In this document: piece after piece, positions 1-11,900 of the stretch
Position numbering within the stretch: the first letter of the stretch is position 1
Layout: every line of letters begins with the position of its first letter
Source: Selaginella tamariscina
Lineage: Eukaryota > Streptophyta > Lycopodiopsida > Selaginellales > Selaginellaceae
Direction: 5' to 3'
Length of the DNA stretch: 64,000 nucleotides
Assembly: GCA_003024785.1 (NCBI GenBank)
Contig: PUQB01000201.1
Location: forward strand, 43,497 to 107,496
The notes under the pieces: model-generated
Databases searched by the model: none
The model's input: the letters and a program-made list of their open reading frames with translations, nothing else
Told to the model about the DNA's origin: nothing
Program-made: the position numbers and the translations under genes

Positions 1-964
1 TATCCAAGATAAGGGCTAGAGCATATTCTGTTAATTTAACATTTTAAATGTTTTTTGAATTCTCGTGGTGGACCCCATTAGCATTATTGTAGGATATATG
101 AGTCGATTATATAAGTTATAACAAATATTAAGGTTTAAAATCTCAACATTAAACATATTATTAATAAGAAAATGTTATAGATATTAGTATGTATAATGTG
201 CATTACACAACTTGTATATGGGTGTGTATATGTTTGTGTACTTTCTAATGCTGAAAGCTAACTCTATTATATATATATATAATATATATATATACCCCCA
301 CATGGATATGTGTATATATACATATTAATATTGATGCACTACAGTGATGGATGGCTCTATAATGTGAATGAGGCACCGCCCACGGTGGAATAAAGCTGAT
401 AAGCATCTTCTTTACTTGATGACGACTGCATGGTAGAATATTCGTTATCTAATATTTAAGACAAAAGATGGAAAACAACAATGAAATTTTAGTATTGATA
501 CAAACTCTTCCATATACACCATATCACGTGGCATTAACACGTGGCTGCCACGTGATCGATACATATTACAGCTTCAACACTCGGATTTGTGTTTGAAGAT
601 AAAAATCTTAATGTTAAATTTTAATTTTAAAATTAGTAATATAATTTTAATGTAATTTTAATATAATTTATATTATGCTCATAACTAAACTATGTAACAT
701 AGTAAAAAAAATAAATACTAATATAATAATATCAACTTCATAATACACTTCAGTTTTTAATATAATCTTTACGAGTAGAGTTAACCCTTATGTTAGATGT
801 TATTATTGTTTAAATTATTTATGAAAAACTTATTATTATATTCTGGTGAGGCTTAATAATATGTATTATAAGAAGGTTATTATCAAACATAATCTTAATC
901 AAGATGCCAGATTAGTAAAGACATCATCTAAGTAGTGTAAGCCCTAGAGGTTTAGGGTTCTGCA
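1..964. other. Intergenic, upstream of the RMT2-type gene
   Basis: No coding region is visible. The stretch is strongly AT-rich with (TA)n runs near 270-295. The one informative block is the triple G-box listed separately. Just before the start codon at 965 is the telobox-like GGTTTAGGGTTCTG, the same type of leader seen before the TFIIE gene and the micro-protein genes. Confidence 0.6.
523..556. promoter_or_regulatory. Triple G-box palindrome
   Basis: Three CACGTG hexamers lie at 525-530, 538-543 and 549-554. The outer two sit in a perfect inverted repeat (ATCACGTGGC at 523-532, GCCACGTGAT at 547-556). G-boxes are bound by plant bZIP and bHLH factors. The block is about 410 bp upstream of the start codon at 965. 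That it controls this gene is inference. Confidence 0.6.
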
Positions 965-2608
965 ATGCTGCGGGAAGTTGTGGAGGCAGGCGATCTGAAG
1001 AAACTAGAGCAGCTCATTGCAGATGGAGCAGATGTGAGCGAGGCCGATTCTTCAACAGGAATTACGCCGCTTATGGTCGCGGCCAGAGAAGGCCATTCAC
1101 AGATTGTAAGTCTTCTATTGGAAGCAGGGGCTCCTTGGAATGCATTAGATCGATCTGGCGGCTGTGCAGGGGATTATGCCATGGAAAATGGCCACCAGCA
1201 AGCTTATGACATCCTCCTTGATGCAGGTATGCCCTGTTTAATGTGCATTTTGCAACACACACACGCATTTTTTATATATTGGTATTAGAAAAATGACATT
1301 AACATATAAATCAAACTCAGTGGTATTTGGATATGTTCGTAGTTCACACACACTAGTGGGATCTACATATATTCTACAGATATGTAGCAATTACATATAT
1401 TAATGGGCTTATATATGTGAACACAGACCAATATGCACTGTGTATCTATTCTATATTCTATTTTATATATGTACCTGTGTTCGATTACAGGAATCAAGGC
1501 GGAGCTGGTTCTAGGTGCAATTGCCAGGCAAGATAAGTCCTTGGAAGCTTCCAACAAAGACTACCTCGTAAGTTATATATTAAACTACATAAAATTAGTG
1601 TAAGTTCTCTATAACAAGTTTAATATCTTCATTGTAGTGTTTATAAATTAGAGTGCATATATTGTAGATATCCTAAACTTAAAACGTATAAACTGTCGTA
1701 TATACACATATGCTAAACTTGTTGTATTTTTAAATATTAATGTTATCCTAGGAGGCGAGGCTGAACTTTGGTGAGGGTAAATTGACAGATGAAGACAGTG
1801 CAGGTGTGATGATGGCATGGGAGAAGCCTCTAATGGAAGCACACGCCAAGGCCGTCTGCTGTGGGGGTGGAGACATTCTTAACATCGGTTTTGGAATGGT
1901 ATATATAATTTTGATATAATATAACATATTACTAGTTATATATATCATTAGTGAGTTTGAGTACAATATAGGGACTTGTGGACCGCTATACAAAGTTATA
2001 ATCCGACGTCTCACACGATTATTGAAGCACATCCTGATGTTTATTCACGAATGATTTCGAGTGGTTGGGGAAGAAGGCTAATGTTAGAATCCTGTTTGGT
2101 CGCTGGCAAGATGTCTTCCACAACTTGGTCAATACGATGGTACGTGTGCGTGTTTGTGTGTGTGTGAAGAGAGAGAGAGGAGAGAGAGCCATATTTGCAT
2201 ATTTAAGTTATGATCAATACTAAACAGGACATAAGGCATGTGTTATTGATATAAAGATAGTTACATGTGTATATCTCATTTGCTACATTGTTTATCAAAG
2301 GGATATTCTTCGACACTTATGGAGAATATTACGAAGACATGAGGGAATTCCATTCACACTTGCCAAAGTTAATGAAGTCTGGAGGTATATATTCATTCTT
2401 CAATGGTATGTGTGGGCACAACGCATTTTTTCACATGGTTTACTGCCAACTTGTTGCCTTGGAGCTCTCACGTTTTGGACTCACATCGCAGTTTGTACCC
2501 TTGCCTGTTAAGGAATGTTTAGATGACAAGACGTGGGAAGGTGTACGAGACAAGTATTGGCAGCTTGACACTTATTTTCTTCCTGTTTGTCAGTCGGAAG
2601 AGGAGTAA
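965..2608 (+). CDS. RMT2: Ankyrin-repeat protein arginine N-methyltransferase (RMT2 type), 5 exons, exon 4 frame-broken
   Basis: Predicted SAM-dependent arginine methyltransferase of the RMT2/GAMT-like family, probably cytosolic or nuclear. Exons: 965-1226, 1491-1567, 1752-1898, 1972-2140, 2301-2608. Residues 1-87 hold ankyrin repeats (TPLMVAAREGH). Exon 3 ends in the SAM-binding motif ILNIGFGM (about residues 155-162). Exon 4 carries IIEAHPDVY and LFGRWQDV. Exon 5 carries GIFFDTYGEYYED and the family ending YWQLDTYFLPVCQ. Exon 4 needs three frame changes to read as the family: two bases missing near 1983, one near 2075 and one near 2128. Amino-acid conservation on both sides is high, so consensus error is likelier than decay, but a recent pseudogene is possible. 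The start is the first in-frame ATG after the telobox leader. Confidence 0.85.
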
Positions 2609-4134
2609 ATTAGGTAATTGCGTTAACACACACACACACACATATATGCGTGTGTGTGTGTATTGCTATCCAGTTATACATTCCATTTACTGGTTATCCC
2701 ATTCATAGAATCTCGACATTTCAACACATATGAACTTTGATTGGAACACATGAACCAAAATGGTGGCGAGGGTCTAAACAAGAGTTAAAGCTCTCTCTCT
2801 CTCTCTCTTCTATTATATATATATATTGTGGAGAATTATAAGCATGAATGTGTTTAAGTTTAAGACAGGTAGTTTATCCAATGTTTAAACTGCAAAGACA
2901 AAAATACATATGAACTCCCTTATTCTATGTACAATCGCATATACTAAATGATTTAATTAAATTTACTTGGTCACAATGTACTGAGTTACTGGTTCAATTC
3001 AATTAACGAAATAATAATAGTTATTTAAATTATATTAAATTTGTGTAACAAATTAAAATAAATAAATAAATACGAAAGAGTTTGCTGCATCTCTATGCCT
3101 TTCTTTTATTTATTAGTTGTTTATAACTACCATATATGTGTTTTGTTTACAAATTCATATTATTCTTAAACAATATATTAGTACGTATATATAAATTTAA
3201 ACTGTACATTTTAAAGTTTTAATTATCATTGTGTCATAAAGTGACGTGGTCATTCCTACATGTGTATACAGTGTGTGTGCGTTAGTGGAGTAAGAATAGC
3301 TATGTAGTTTTAAAATAAGCGTACGTAATACATTACCTTTATTGTGTGTGTGTGTGTGTGTGTGTATTTTAGCGTTGTAGAATGTTAAGGCGAACTTATA
3401 AAATTAAATTTTATATACTAACTATATTGAGCTTCTGCTTTTTAGATATATATATAGAAGTATTTTAAAAGTAAATATTCCGCACATTAAAAAAAAAAAA
3501 TTTAGTAAATTGTGTGTGTGCGCTTGATTCAATATATATAATATAATTATATATTTTAAACAATAAATATTATGTACATGACTAAGATAAACAGCAATAC
3601 TTATATTGCATTCATAATTGACAATTAGAAGTTTTAAACCTACACATTTTGTAATACTATTGTTTAATTTATGCATGCATATACTAAACACAATAAAAGT
3701 CGTATGCATGATTTATTTTAATTAACTGAATAAATATTTAAACTATATAATATCTAATTGATAATTAAGAGCTTTAATATAGTTATATACATAATTATTA
3801 TAATTTATAATTTTTCTTACACATTTTGTATTTTTGGCTCTTTTTCATAATTTTAATAAAAAGATCTATTAAAAAAAAAAACTAATATTTAAATCTGCAG
3901 GTCTTTAAATTATAGTTTGTAATATATTTTACTTTTTTGATTTTACCTAATTAAAATTTATTATGAATTGTATATACTTAATCAAGGTTTATATGTTGTT
4001 ATTAATTGATGTTGCTGGAATATGCTGTATATTCGATGTACAATGGAATTGGAGCGAATGGAGGAAAGACACGTGGAGGATGATAGAGTTAAACAGGGGA
4101 TTTAGGGTTCTTTGTCTAAGCCCTAATTTCTGCA
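2609..4134. other. Intergenic, AT-rich
   Basis: Holds the 3' region of the RMT2-type gene and the promoter of the TFIIE gene. (CA)n/(TG)n runs lie at 2625-2660 and 3342-3365 and a (CT)n run near 2791-2808. No coding region is supported. The leader just before 4135 has TTTAGGGTTC and AAGCCCTAA, telobox-like in both orientations. Confidence 0.5.
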
Positions 4135-7111
4135 ATGGCAACTACGGAGCCCTTCAGGAGGTGAGCTGCGCCTAAAACACACATAACACACACACGCATA
4201 CGCGCGCCCACATACCGAGCACACACAAACACACACACACGCACGCACGCACAGATACATACAGACACGGCGCATACAGTGCTGATTTGTGTGAGACAGG
4301 CTTGTGAAGCTAGTGGCTAGGGCTTTCTATGACGATGAGATTCCCACAAGGGCGCAACCCTAGCAAATCCTCCAAATCCGATAATAAGGGCATCTCTGTT
4401 GTCGTCCTCGATGCCCTTACACGGTATCTATACACATGACACTCATATACATATATGTGTCATATATACACGGTATATAGATCTGTTTATCCTATTCAAG
4501 TTAGATATTATATTATATTATAATTCCTTTGTTTTGTCTTGTGTATACAAAGTCATATCGGTTATGTATGTTTATGAACTTCTTATTCATTGGGATATTG
4601 TACAATGTTCTGTTAATATAATACTTACTGCTTCATTTTGGTATATCTTTGTTTCTATATATGTATATATTATTTATGATAATCAGTTTCATATATAACC
4701 TGATTTACTCTTGTAAATAGGAGACCGAATGCATCTGTGTATACTTTCCTTACGTCGTGTTTATTATATATAGAAAATTGTATATGCTGTATAATTGCAG
4801 GAGGCAGTGGGTAAAAGAAGAAGAACTTGCAAAATGCCTTAAACTTCACCCTAAACAACTGCGGAGAGCTCTGCGTGTCTTAGAGGACGAGATGCTCGTC
4901 GTTCGTGAGGATCACAAAGAGGTGTGTGTCAGTGTGTCTCAAATGCATATATAGGTATATAAAACACACACACGTGTGTGTGTGTGTGTGTGTATATAAA
5001 ATGAATATATATTTATGTGTTTATTTTAGTATAACATATTTATATATGTACAGACTGTGAAAGCGGCAAAGGCATATAACACAGCAGTCGCAGTAACAAC
5101 AGATGGACAGCGCGAGGGTTCTCAACATGACAAGCAAAAGGTGCTTTTACACTCTTACTGCTGTCTGGATTACGCTCAGGTATGTATGGATACTTTTAGT
5201 ATTTAAACTTAGATTAATGTTGTATCATACAATATATCACACGGAATCAATTTAAATGTTTCAGATATGCGATGTTGTAAGGTACCGTATTCACCGTGCG
5301 AGGAAAATGATAAAGGACAGATTAGAAGAAAAAGCACCGTCCAAGAGTATGTTTGTCCGGATCCAAATTGCGGCAGAAGGTATGTATTAGCGTTTTGGAC
5401 GCGCGTGTGTTGTGAATTCCATGCGATATTCACTTATATTTACATATAGACACATAGTATTATTTATATAGGAAAATATTTTTTTTATTCTTTCAGTCAG
5501 TCATTTTATTGCTTTCACTGTTTGTGTGTTGTGTGCGTGTATATAATCTTCAACACAAGACGCACACACGCACATACTGTCTATATTTGATATGGAAGTT
5601 TATATTAAGCAGTGATAGGTTTACACAGCAAAGCCGATGGACAAAATGGTGTTTAATCTATATACATATTTAGAGAGAAGCAATATGGTTCTCTCTCCCT
5701 CTCTCTCTTACACACACACACACACACCGATTATTTTTGTTTATTGAAGGTATTCGGTTTGGATGCATCGAGGCTTATAAGCTTTGTGGACCAGAACTTC
5801 CACTGTGAGAGGTGCGATGCAGAGCTTGTTGCTGAGAATGATAAGCTTGCTCCAAAAGAAGTCATGGATGGTGATAATGAAGAAAATGCCCGAAGACGGC
5901 AACGTGAAAAGCTTAAGGATATGCTTGAACGTTTGGAGGTAAATCAATTAATAGGTTTCACTAAACGTGTATATACACATGCACACATGGTGTATATGTT
6001 TAACTACAAATGTGGTTTCTAATATTTTAGGAGCAACTAAAGCCATTAAACGACCAGCTTAACAAGTTAAAGGACTTAATACCTCCAGATTATGGTTCAT
6101 TTGCCACAATGGCAAGAAAGTAAATAGATTGGTCCAAATTCCCGATTCAAAAATATCCAACGGTGACCGTTCCGACTCTGCAATCCCATTGTTTGATCCG
6201 AAGGTACAGATACAGATGTGTACATAGATATACAGTCTCTCTCTCTCTCTATGTGTGTGTGTGTGTGTGTGTGTGTGCATAGACACACACACACGCACGC
6301 ACGCACGCACAAAGGGAGAGAGAGCATTATCATCGTACATACTCGTCTACTTAATGAACCGTTAAACTCTGAAAAATAGTACTAACCATATAGCTTATAT
6401 AGGTGGAAGTTGCTTTAGGTGGAAATGACCAAAAGCAATTAAAAGGGGAGGGAGAGACATCGCAACCACAAAAAGTGCTCCCACCGTGGATGATCAGGAG
6501 GGGAATGAACTTGACTGCACAACAGGTTTGTACTTCTATTTAACTTATAATATTTTTATTCTGTTTTGAGTATTTTATAAGTAAGCTTAACATTAAAGCT
6601 TCACATAGTAAGTATTATAACGAAATATAAGTTTAATTAAGTTGTTAACCCTGGCAGCGTGGGGAGGTGAAAAGGGAGGAAAATGGATTTGCAGAAGTAA
6701 AGCCTGATGTGAAAGTTGATCAGAAGGATGTCAAATCAGAAACAGCTAATATACATGTGCGTGTCTCTCTCTCACACGCACGCACTCATACATACTTGGT
6801 TTTCTGCTTCAATTGCATTTTGAATGATTTTATGCCACATTTAAACCTGCAGTATCTTGTGTGTGTGTGTGTGTGTGTGTGGAGAGAGAGAGAATATAAT
6901 ATACAAATTACTTATAGATATAATTGTTTACAGGACGAGTACTTGAAGGCGGTTTTTGCTGCGTATACACAGAAGGCAGCAGAACAAGCACAAGCAGCAA
7001 GCATAGTGGCTGAGGAGCGTCAAGTGGGTATGAAATCCAAGCGCGAGGAAGCTGATACTGGGGAAGAAGCTGATGATGTTGTATGGGAAGAAGACACCAC
7101 ACAAGGTATCC

Positions 7112-7147
<36 letters not shown>

Positions 7148-7285
7148 GACACACACACACACACAACATATATCTTATCCTGTGTATATGTATTCCAACC
7201 GTATTCTTGGTGCCAGGAAATGTTAAACAAGAAGCTGATACGGGCGAGGCAAGGAGCTTCTGATGACGAAATTGACTGGGAATAA
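4135..7285 (+). CDS. GTF2E1: Transcription initiation factor TFIIE, alpha (large) subunit, 11 exons, several frame breaks
   Basis: General RNA polymerase II initiation factor that recruits and stimulates TFIIH; nuclear. Exons: 4135-4160, 4300-4423, 4801-4921, 5054-5179, 5265-5379, 5750-5938, 6031-6203, 6403-6525, 6658-6756, 6934-7105, 7217-7285. Exons 2-3 give the winged helix (VVVLDALTRRQWVKEEELAK). Exon 4 has LLHSYCCLDYAQ. Exons 5-6 give a zinc ribbon (VCPDPNCGRRY then FHCERC); the first pair is C-x4-C, where I expect C-x2-C in plants. Exon 8 has KVLPPWMIRRGMNLT and exon 11 ends in acidic SDDEIDWE. Frame breaks, mostly single missing bases in A, T or G runs, lie in exons 2 (near 4354), 5 (A-run near 5330), 6 (T-run near 5758), 7 (three sites) and 11 (near 7250). 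Intact splice sites and strong conservation argue for consensus error. Confidence 0.87.
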
Positions 7286-8104
7286 TAATACCTGTTTTGT
7301 AGAGAAGGCAAAGTATACGTGTTTTGTAGAGAAGAATAAAAGTAAGTATAATGTTTTGTATGTTCCTGGTATGTGTGTGTGTATGTTCTAGTTACTGAGT
7401 TTACACTGTATATTCGTGGATTATACTCATGTGTGTGTGCCTGATAAACTATTATGTGTGTTTGGACAGGCACTAAGGCACGCACGCCATGGACATACGA
7501 TGAGTAGAACACTATTGTACTACATGAAGACTTATGTTCGAGTCTTAGTCTATTTATACGGATGATGAGGTGTCCACAGGTTTGACAAATATGTTAACTA
7601 GAGATTGTTCAGTACCCTTGTATAGGTTCGATATAAATATGTGTGTGTGTGCGCCTTAAATTTAAGTGTATGTAGCATTTAAGTAATATTGGAATTGTTT
7701 ATAAAATAACATTTTTATTAACTGAACACAAATTTAAAAATAAAATTTGTGTATATAACATATAATATAACACTTATGAAACAAGAAAATATAAATTTAA
7801 GATGTTATTATATATTATGAAATATATGTATTTATTTATATATATTGGAATTGAAAAAAAAATTTGCATTTTTTATATACCTATATTTCATACCAAATCA
7901 AGTTCACATATATGCATAGCAGTGATTTTTGGCCTCTTGTCTAAGTGTGTGAGGATGAAATACAAACATTTAAATCCAAGTATAATATTAATTACGTTCA
8001 TATTTACATACATTTGACATAAACATCGTAGATATGATTATTTATTTGTTTAATAGATTCAAAATCATGTACATCTTTATAAATTTTATATAATTGAAAT
8101 TAAA
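7286..8104. other. Intergenic, AT-rich
   Basis: The 3' flank of the TFIIE gene. It contains short (TG)n runs and long AT-only stretches. No coding region, RNA gene or repeat family member was recognised. Confidence 0.5.
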
Positions 8105-8315
8105 TCTCAGTGCTGAGGATAGGAATGTTATTGGGCAAGATAAAACACTATTCATTTATTTGTTAAATGAATCTTCAATGTTGAGGATTGATTTAATAAA
8201 CAAGCAAATAATGTTTTATCAGATAAACTTTGGTGAATATTGACAAAAAATGTGTAATTAAAATACTTGTTTATAAATAAAAATATTTAAATCAATTGTT
8301 TAATATGTTTTGAAG

Positions 8316-8462
8316 ATGACAATATTTACACTCAATGCATTTCTGTTGCTGGCTTTGGTTGTATGCTTGACTTTTGTATCCAAAGCAATGGATGGTGATT
8401 AAGATCCTAAAGTTAGTGACACAGAGGAGCACTTTAATGCTAAAATAAAAATAATTATATAA
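8316..8462 (+). pseudogene. Possible small secreted-protein remnant with an in-frame stop
   Basis: ATG at 8316 opens a 28-residue frame that looks like a classic signal peptide (FLLLALVVCLTFVSKA) and stops at TAA 8400-8402. The same frame continues with DPKVSDTEEHFNAK and stops at 8460-8462. It could be a broken small secreted protein, a first exon of something lost, or chance. It lies at the edge of the R repeat, so it may belong to that element. Confidence 0.25.
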
Positions 8463-11083
8463 CTTATATTTACATTACTGTTCAAATATACTCACAAAGA
8501 TAATTAATTTAATAAAATTAATTCTCAAATTGATAGGGCAAGTCTGCACAAGCTGTTGTATTCTATTGAATAACACTTATAAACTTTGAGCTAGTACACC
8601 CCGCAAGCCTGTAAGACAAATAGGTGTTCCACATGTTGAGTTTGATGTTAATACTAATGAAGGATTTATTATTAGTGTAGGTAAACCAAAACCTATGTAA
8701 CATTGTATTGCCAACTCTTTGTTGTGAACAATTTTGTCCTATATTGTCATTCATTTTGGGTTTGGAATTGGTTGAAACTTAATTTGGTTCTAGTAGAGAA
8801 ATGTTCATTTCCTTTATTATTGATTTGTTTTGGAATTGTGGTGTACTCGTACTTTATCCTATGAGAGTTGTTAGCCTTTATTGAACTAGACAAACTTCTT
8901 TTATGATGTTTTGTTTCATTTTAATCAGACTTCTAAGTGGGATCCCTAGAGATACTTCCTCGATCAAGTTGATTATGTTCGTCATAACTAGTTGATGTTA
9001 ATTCTTATTGAGTACTTAGCAATTATATCATTCTTTCATAGTCCCATCCCACTATGTGTCTGACAAATAATACAGATGTACAAAACTTATTTGTGGTCAT
9101 GGATGAATATGTCCATTGTATTCCAATCATAAACTTTATGTGGTGATCAAACACACATAAGCATCATGAAGAACTCCACATAATTGTTTATGAGATGAAC
9201 ACTTGAGTTTGTGCCTACTAAAGACATCTTAAATGCATATGGAATTTTTAGAGAACTATGTTGGAAAAGATGAATGACTCCAAAAAAGGCCATCACAAAC
9301 AATTCTCAAATGCAATAATTCATTTAAGACTTTATGATGCATTGGTTGTCTTTTCTTTGCTATATAGACAACATTTCTTATTCTGTAAAACTATCAACTA
9401 AATAATGGGTAAAAATTGTAACCACATAAGAAAATCTCAGCATCGAGGGTTGTCACTAAACACATCCTCGACGCAAGGTTGCCACTATGACACTGAGTGG
9501 TTCATCCTCAACATTGATGATGCAACTCCAACAAACCCTTGTAGAGGTATATGGAGGGTACATCCTTGGTGCTGAGGTTGTCAACATGCAAATGTATCAT
9601 TATAGTTATGTATGAGACAATAAAATAAGGGGAACACTTGTCAAATAGGAAAAAAACCTTGGCATTGAGGACAATATGCAAGGATTCATATACTCTATAT
9701 GGGGGTATATTTGACTTATTTACCTGCAATTGTTTGTCAATGGGATGAGTTCAGACAATGTCTAACACAACATCCCTTGTAATAGAACTTGCAAAAGCTT
9801 TAGGAGTAAGTGCAACTCATTCTTCTACTTCTTCAACAATAGCGATGCCAGAGACACCATGGGAAACTGGGTGTTCATGCATTGTAATATAAATCACTAA
9901 ATGCAACATTATTGTATTTGCCAAGACAATGATGTACTTTATCACATCGCATGTGGCCTTGCAATTAGGTTGCAAACCATAGTATTTGCAACATAGCTTC
10001 TTTCTCTTAAAGTAATCACACCACCCTAGGCCTTAATTATAAACCTCCAAAATTGTTCATTTGGTTCTTACTTTAAATTGTTGAAAGAAACATTTTGAGT
10101 TAATGCACGCAAGATGGCCTCCACAATAACTAATCAAATTGCACCGTTGAAATCCTTCCACATGGACTTGTTGTATTTTAAATGTGTCCATCATCTTTCT
10201 ATCTCATGCCATCAATTGTTTGTGTTTCTACAAGTGATAAAGGTGGAAGTTTAAATATCATGTTACCATTGTATATAGAAGGTACTTCCTTGCATACACA
10301 TTTGCAACACATATTGAGTAACTACCTTGTTGTTTGATTCCTCTGTAATAATTTGTCATATAACAAATTATTGTTGTATGAAATGTTACCTACAAACAAA
10401 GCATTTGATAGACTTTATGTAAAATTTGTTTGTGCATGGTTGACCTTTGGCAAATTGACTATGCATAGGTTGTTTTAAATCACCCAATGTGGTATCACAT
10501 CAATAACTTTGTTCCATGCTATAAGAAACTCGAGCCCAAGTGAGGGATTTACTATGTAAACGCCATTTTAATGGGGAAATCACCTTAGCAAGTTCATAAT
10601 TTACTTGTGAGTTAAATGCATAGTGCAATGGTTTGGAATGTTGAAGTCCGCATGGAAAGTAAAGCTAGTTGACTAGGGTTTTAGATCTAGGGTTTGTGAG
10701 GCCAAGGTTTGTGGCGGCTAAGGATACATGGCACTTCAACAATCTCTTTTATAATATTGTCCATCTTTAATCCAACTAGATTTCTTCAGTCCTTGTTTCC
10801 CATTGTTTCTCTTAATTAATTTCTAGTACATTTCTTCATTCTTATTCTTTTTCTTTAATTGTGGCATTTTTTTGTTTACGGTGTTTTTCATTCATTTTAT
10901 ATAGTCACAAGAATTCTTCGTTTCTTAGAATTTCTATTTATCTTTAGCTCTTCAGAGAATTGCTAGATTCATAATCATTAAGGATGGGCCTTTCATTCCT
11001 CGGTGCCAAAGATGGGGCTGAGGATGAGCAAATAGTCCTCGGTGTCGATTTGCTAAATGGTTTAGAGAGGACCACTAGTTTTA

Positions 11084-11272
11084 TTGAAGTCGAGTGAGCA
11101 AGTGCATGCATTATCAAGGAATATGAGCGATCTAAAAGACTTTTTTAGACAAAATGAATACATTAGCACAGCTCAAGCTTTTGTGGTGATCGTTGGCAAG
11201 GAACTTAATCCAGAAAAAAGAAAAAAAATAGAAAAGCACAAGTATTGGAAAGACATATGCAAGTCTTTTTAG
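11084..11272 (+). pseudogene. Coding fragment of repeat family R
   Basis: A 62-codon open frame with NMSDLKDFFRQNEY and QAFVVIVGKELNPEKRKKIE. A diverged version is readable in the inverted copy at 22380-22570 on the minus strand (NMSDLMDSFKQN, then KELSPEERKEIEEHK after one frame break). Conservation of the amino-acid pattern between copies suggests the ancestral element coded for a protein here. I do not recognise the family. Confidence 0.4.
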
Positions 11273-11900
11273 AAACAATGTTGAGAGGTGATCCTTATAG
11301 ACAAAACATTTGACATCTAGGATGGTAATCATCACCTATAGTGGATGAGCATCATCAAGGATGAGGACCCTTACTACTCCAACAAAATTTACCATGTGTT
11401 CGTTAAATGCCACTTGTTAAAGATAACATAAGGCTTCTTAAATTATGCTGCTCCTTTAGGCTATGCGGAGAACAAATGAGTAAGCACATGGTGAATTTTT
11501 TTTTCTATTTTAAATACTAAAGTTTGTTATGCAAAGTCTTGATAACACATCACATCTCAATGGAGTGGCCATGCGTTAGGGGTCCAAGAAATCAGCTCCT
11601 TTATTCATCAAAATCTCAACAACTCTAATAAAACCAGGCAACTACATCTTGGACTTGTTCATGGGTACTAAGAAATTACTTTTGTTAAAGTTGTAATGTG
11701 AAGGAATGTTTTGAGAGTGGTTATAAATCAAATAATTTACTTGCATGTAAAAGAGATAGTGTTAGCAAACCTACTAAAACCTTTACATTTTAAGCAAATG
11801 TTTGAACCAAAGAAAGAGCTTAGAGAAATTTTGAGTAATGACCTAGAATCTGAGGACGAGAGTTCAAACAATAATAATTCAACATTTTGTACTTTAATGA

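Larger units (their letters stand above)
8105..11900 (+). mobile_element. Degenerate repeat family 'R', copy 1
   Basis: The stretch matches two other places in the window. Its 8140-9130 part matches 44330-45180 in the same orientation and 24790-25700 inverted. Its 10795-11530 part matches 22140-22620 plus 24480-24600 inverted. It carries scattered copies of the palindromic TCCTCrryryyGAGGA motif (near 8180, 9430, 9470, 9565, 9665, 11000 and 11037). Only fragments of open frame remain. I cannot assign it to a transposon class; the motif clusters resemble subterminal transposase-binding repeats of class II elements, which is inference. Confidence 0.55.

Noticed and set aside
1972-2140. Programmed ribosomal frameshifting to explain RMT2 exon 4
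   Set aside because: Three separate shifts without slippery sites in one exon, and similar losses in TFIIE, fit consensus errors far better.
6059-6340. Minus-strand frame with a Thr-His repeat (HTHTHTHTH)
   Set aside because: Translation of a (GT)n microsatellite in a TFIIE intron.
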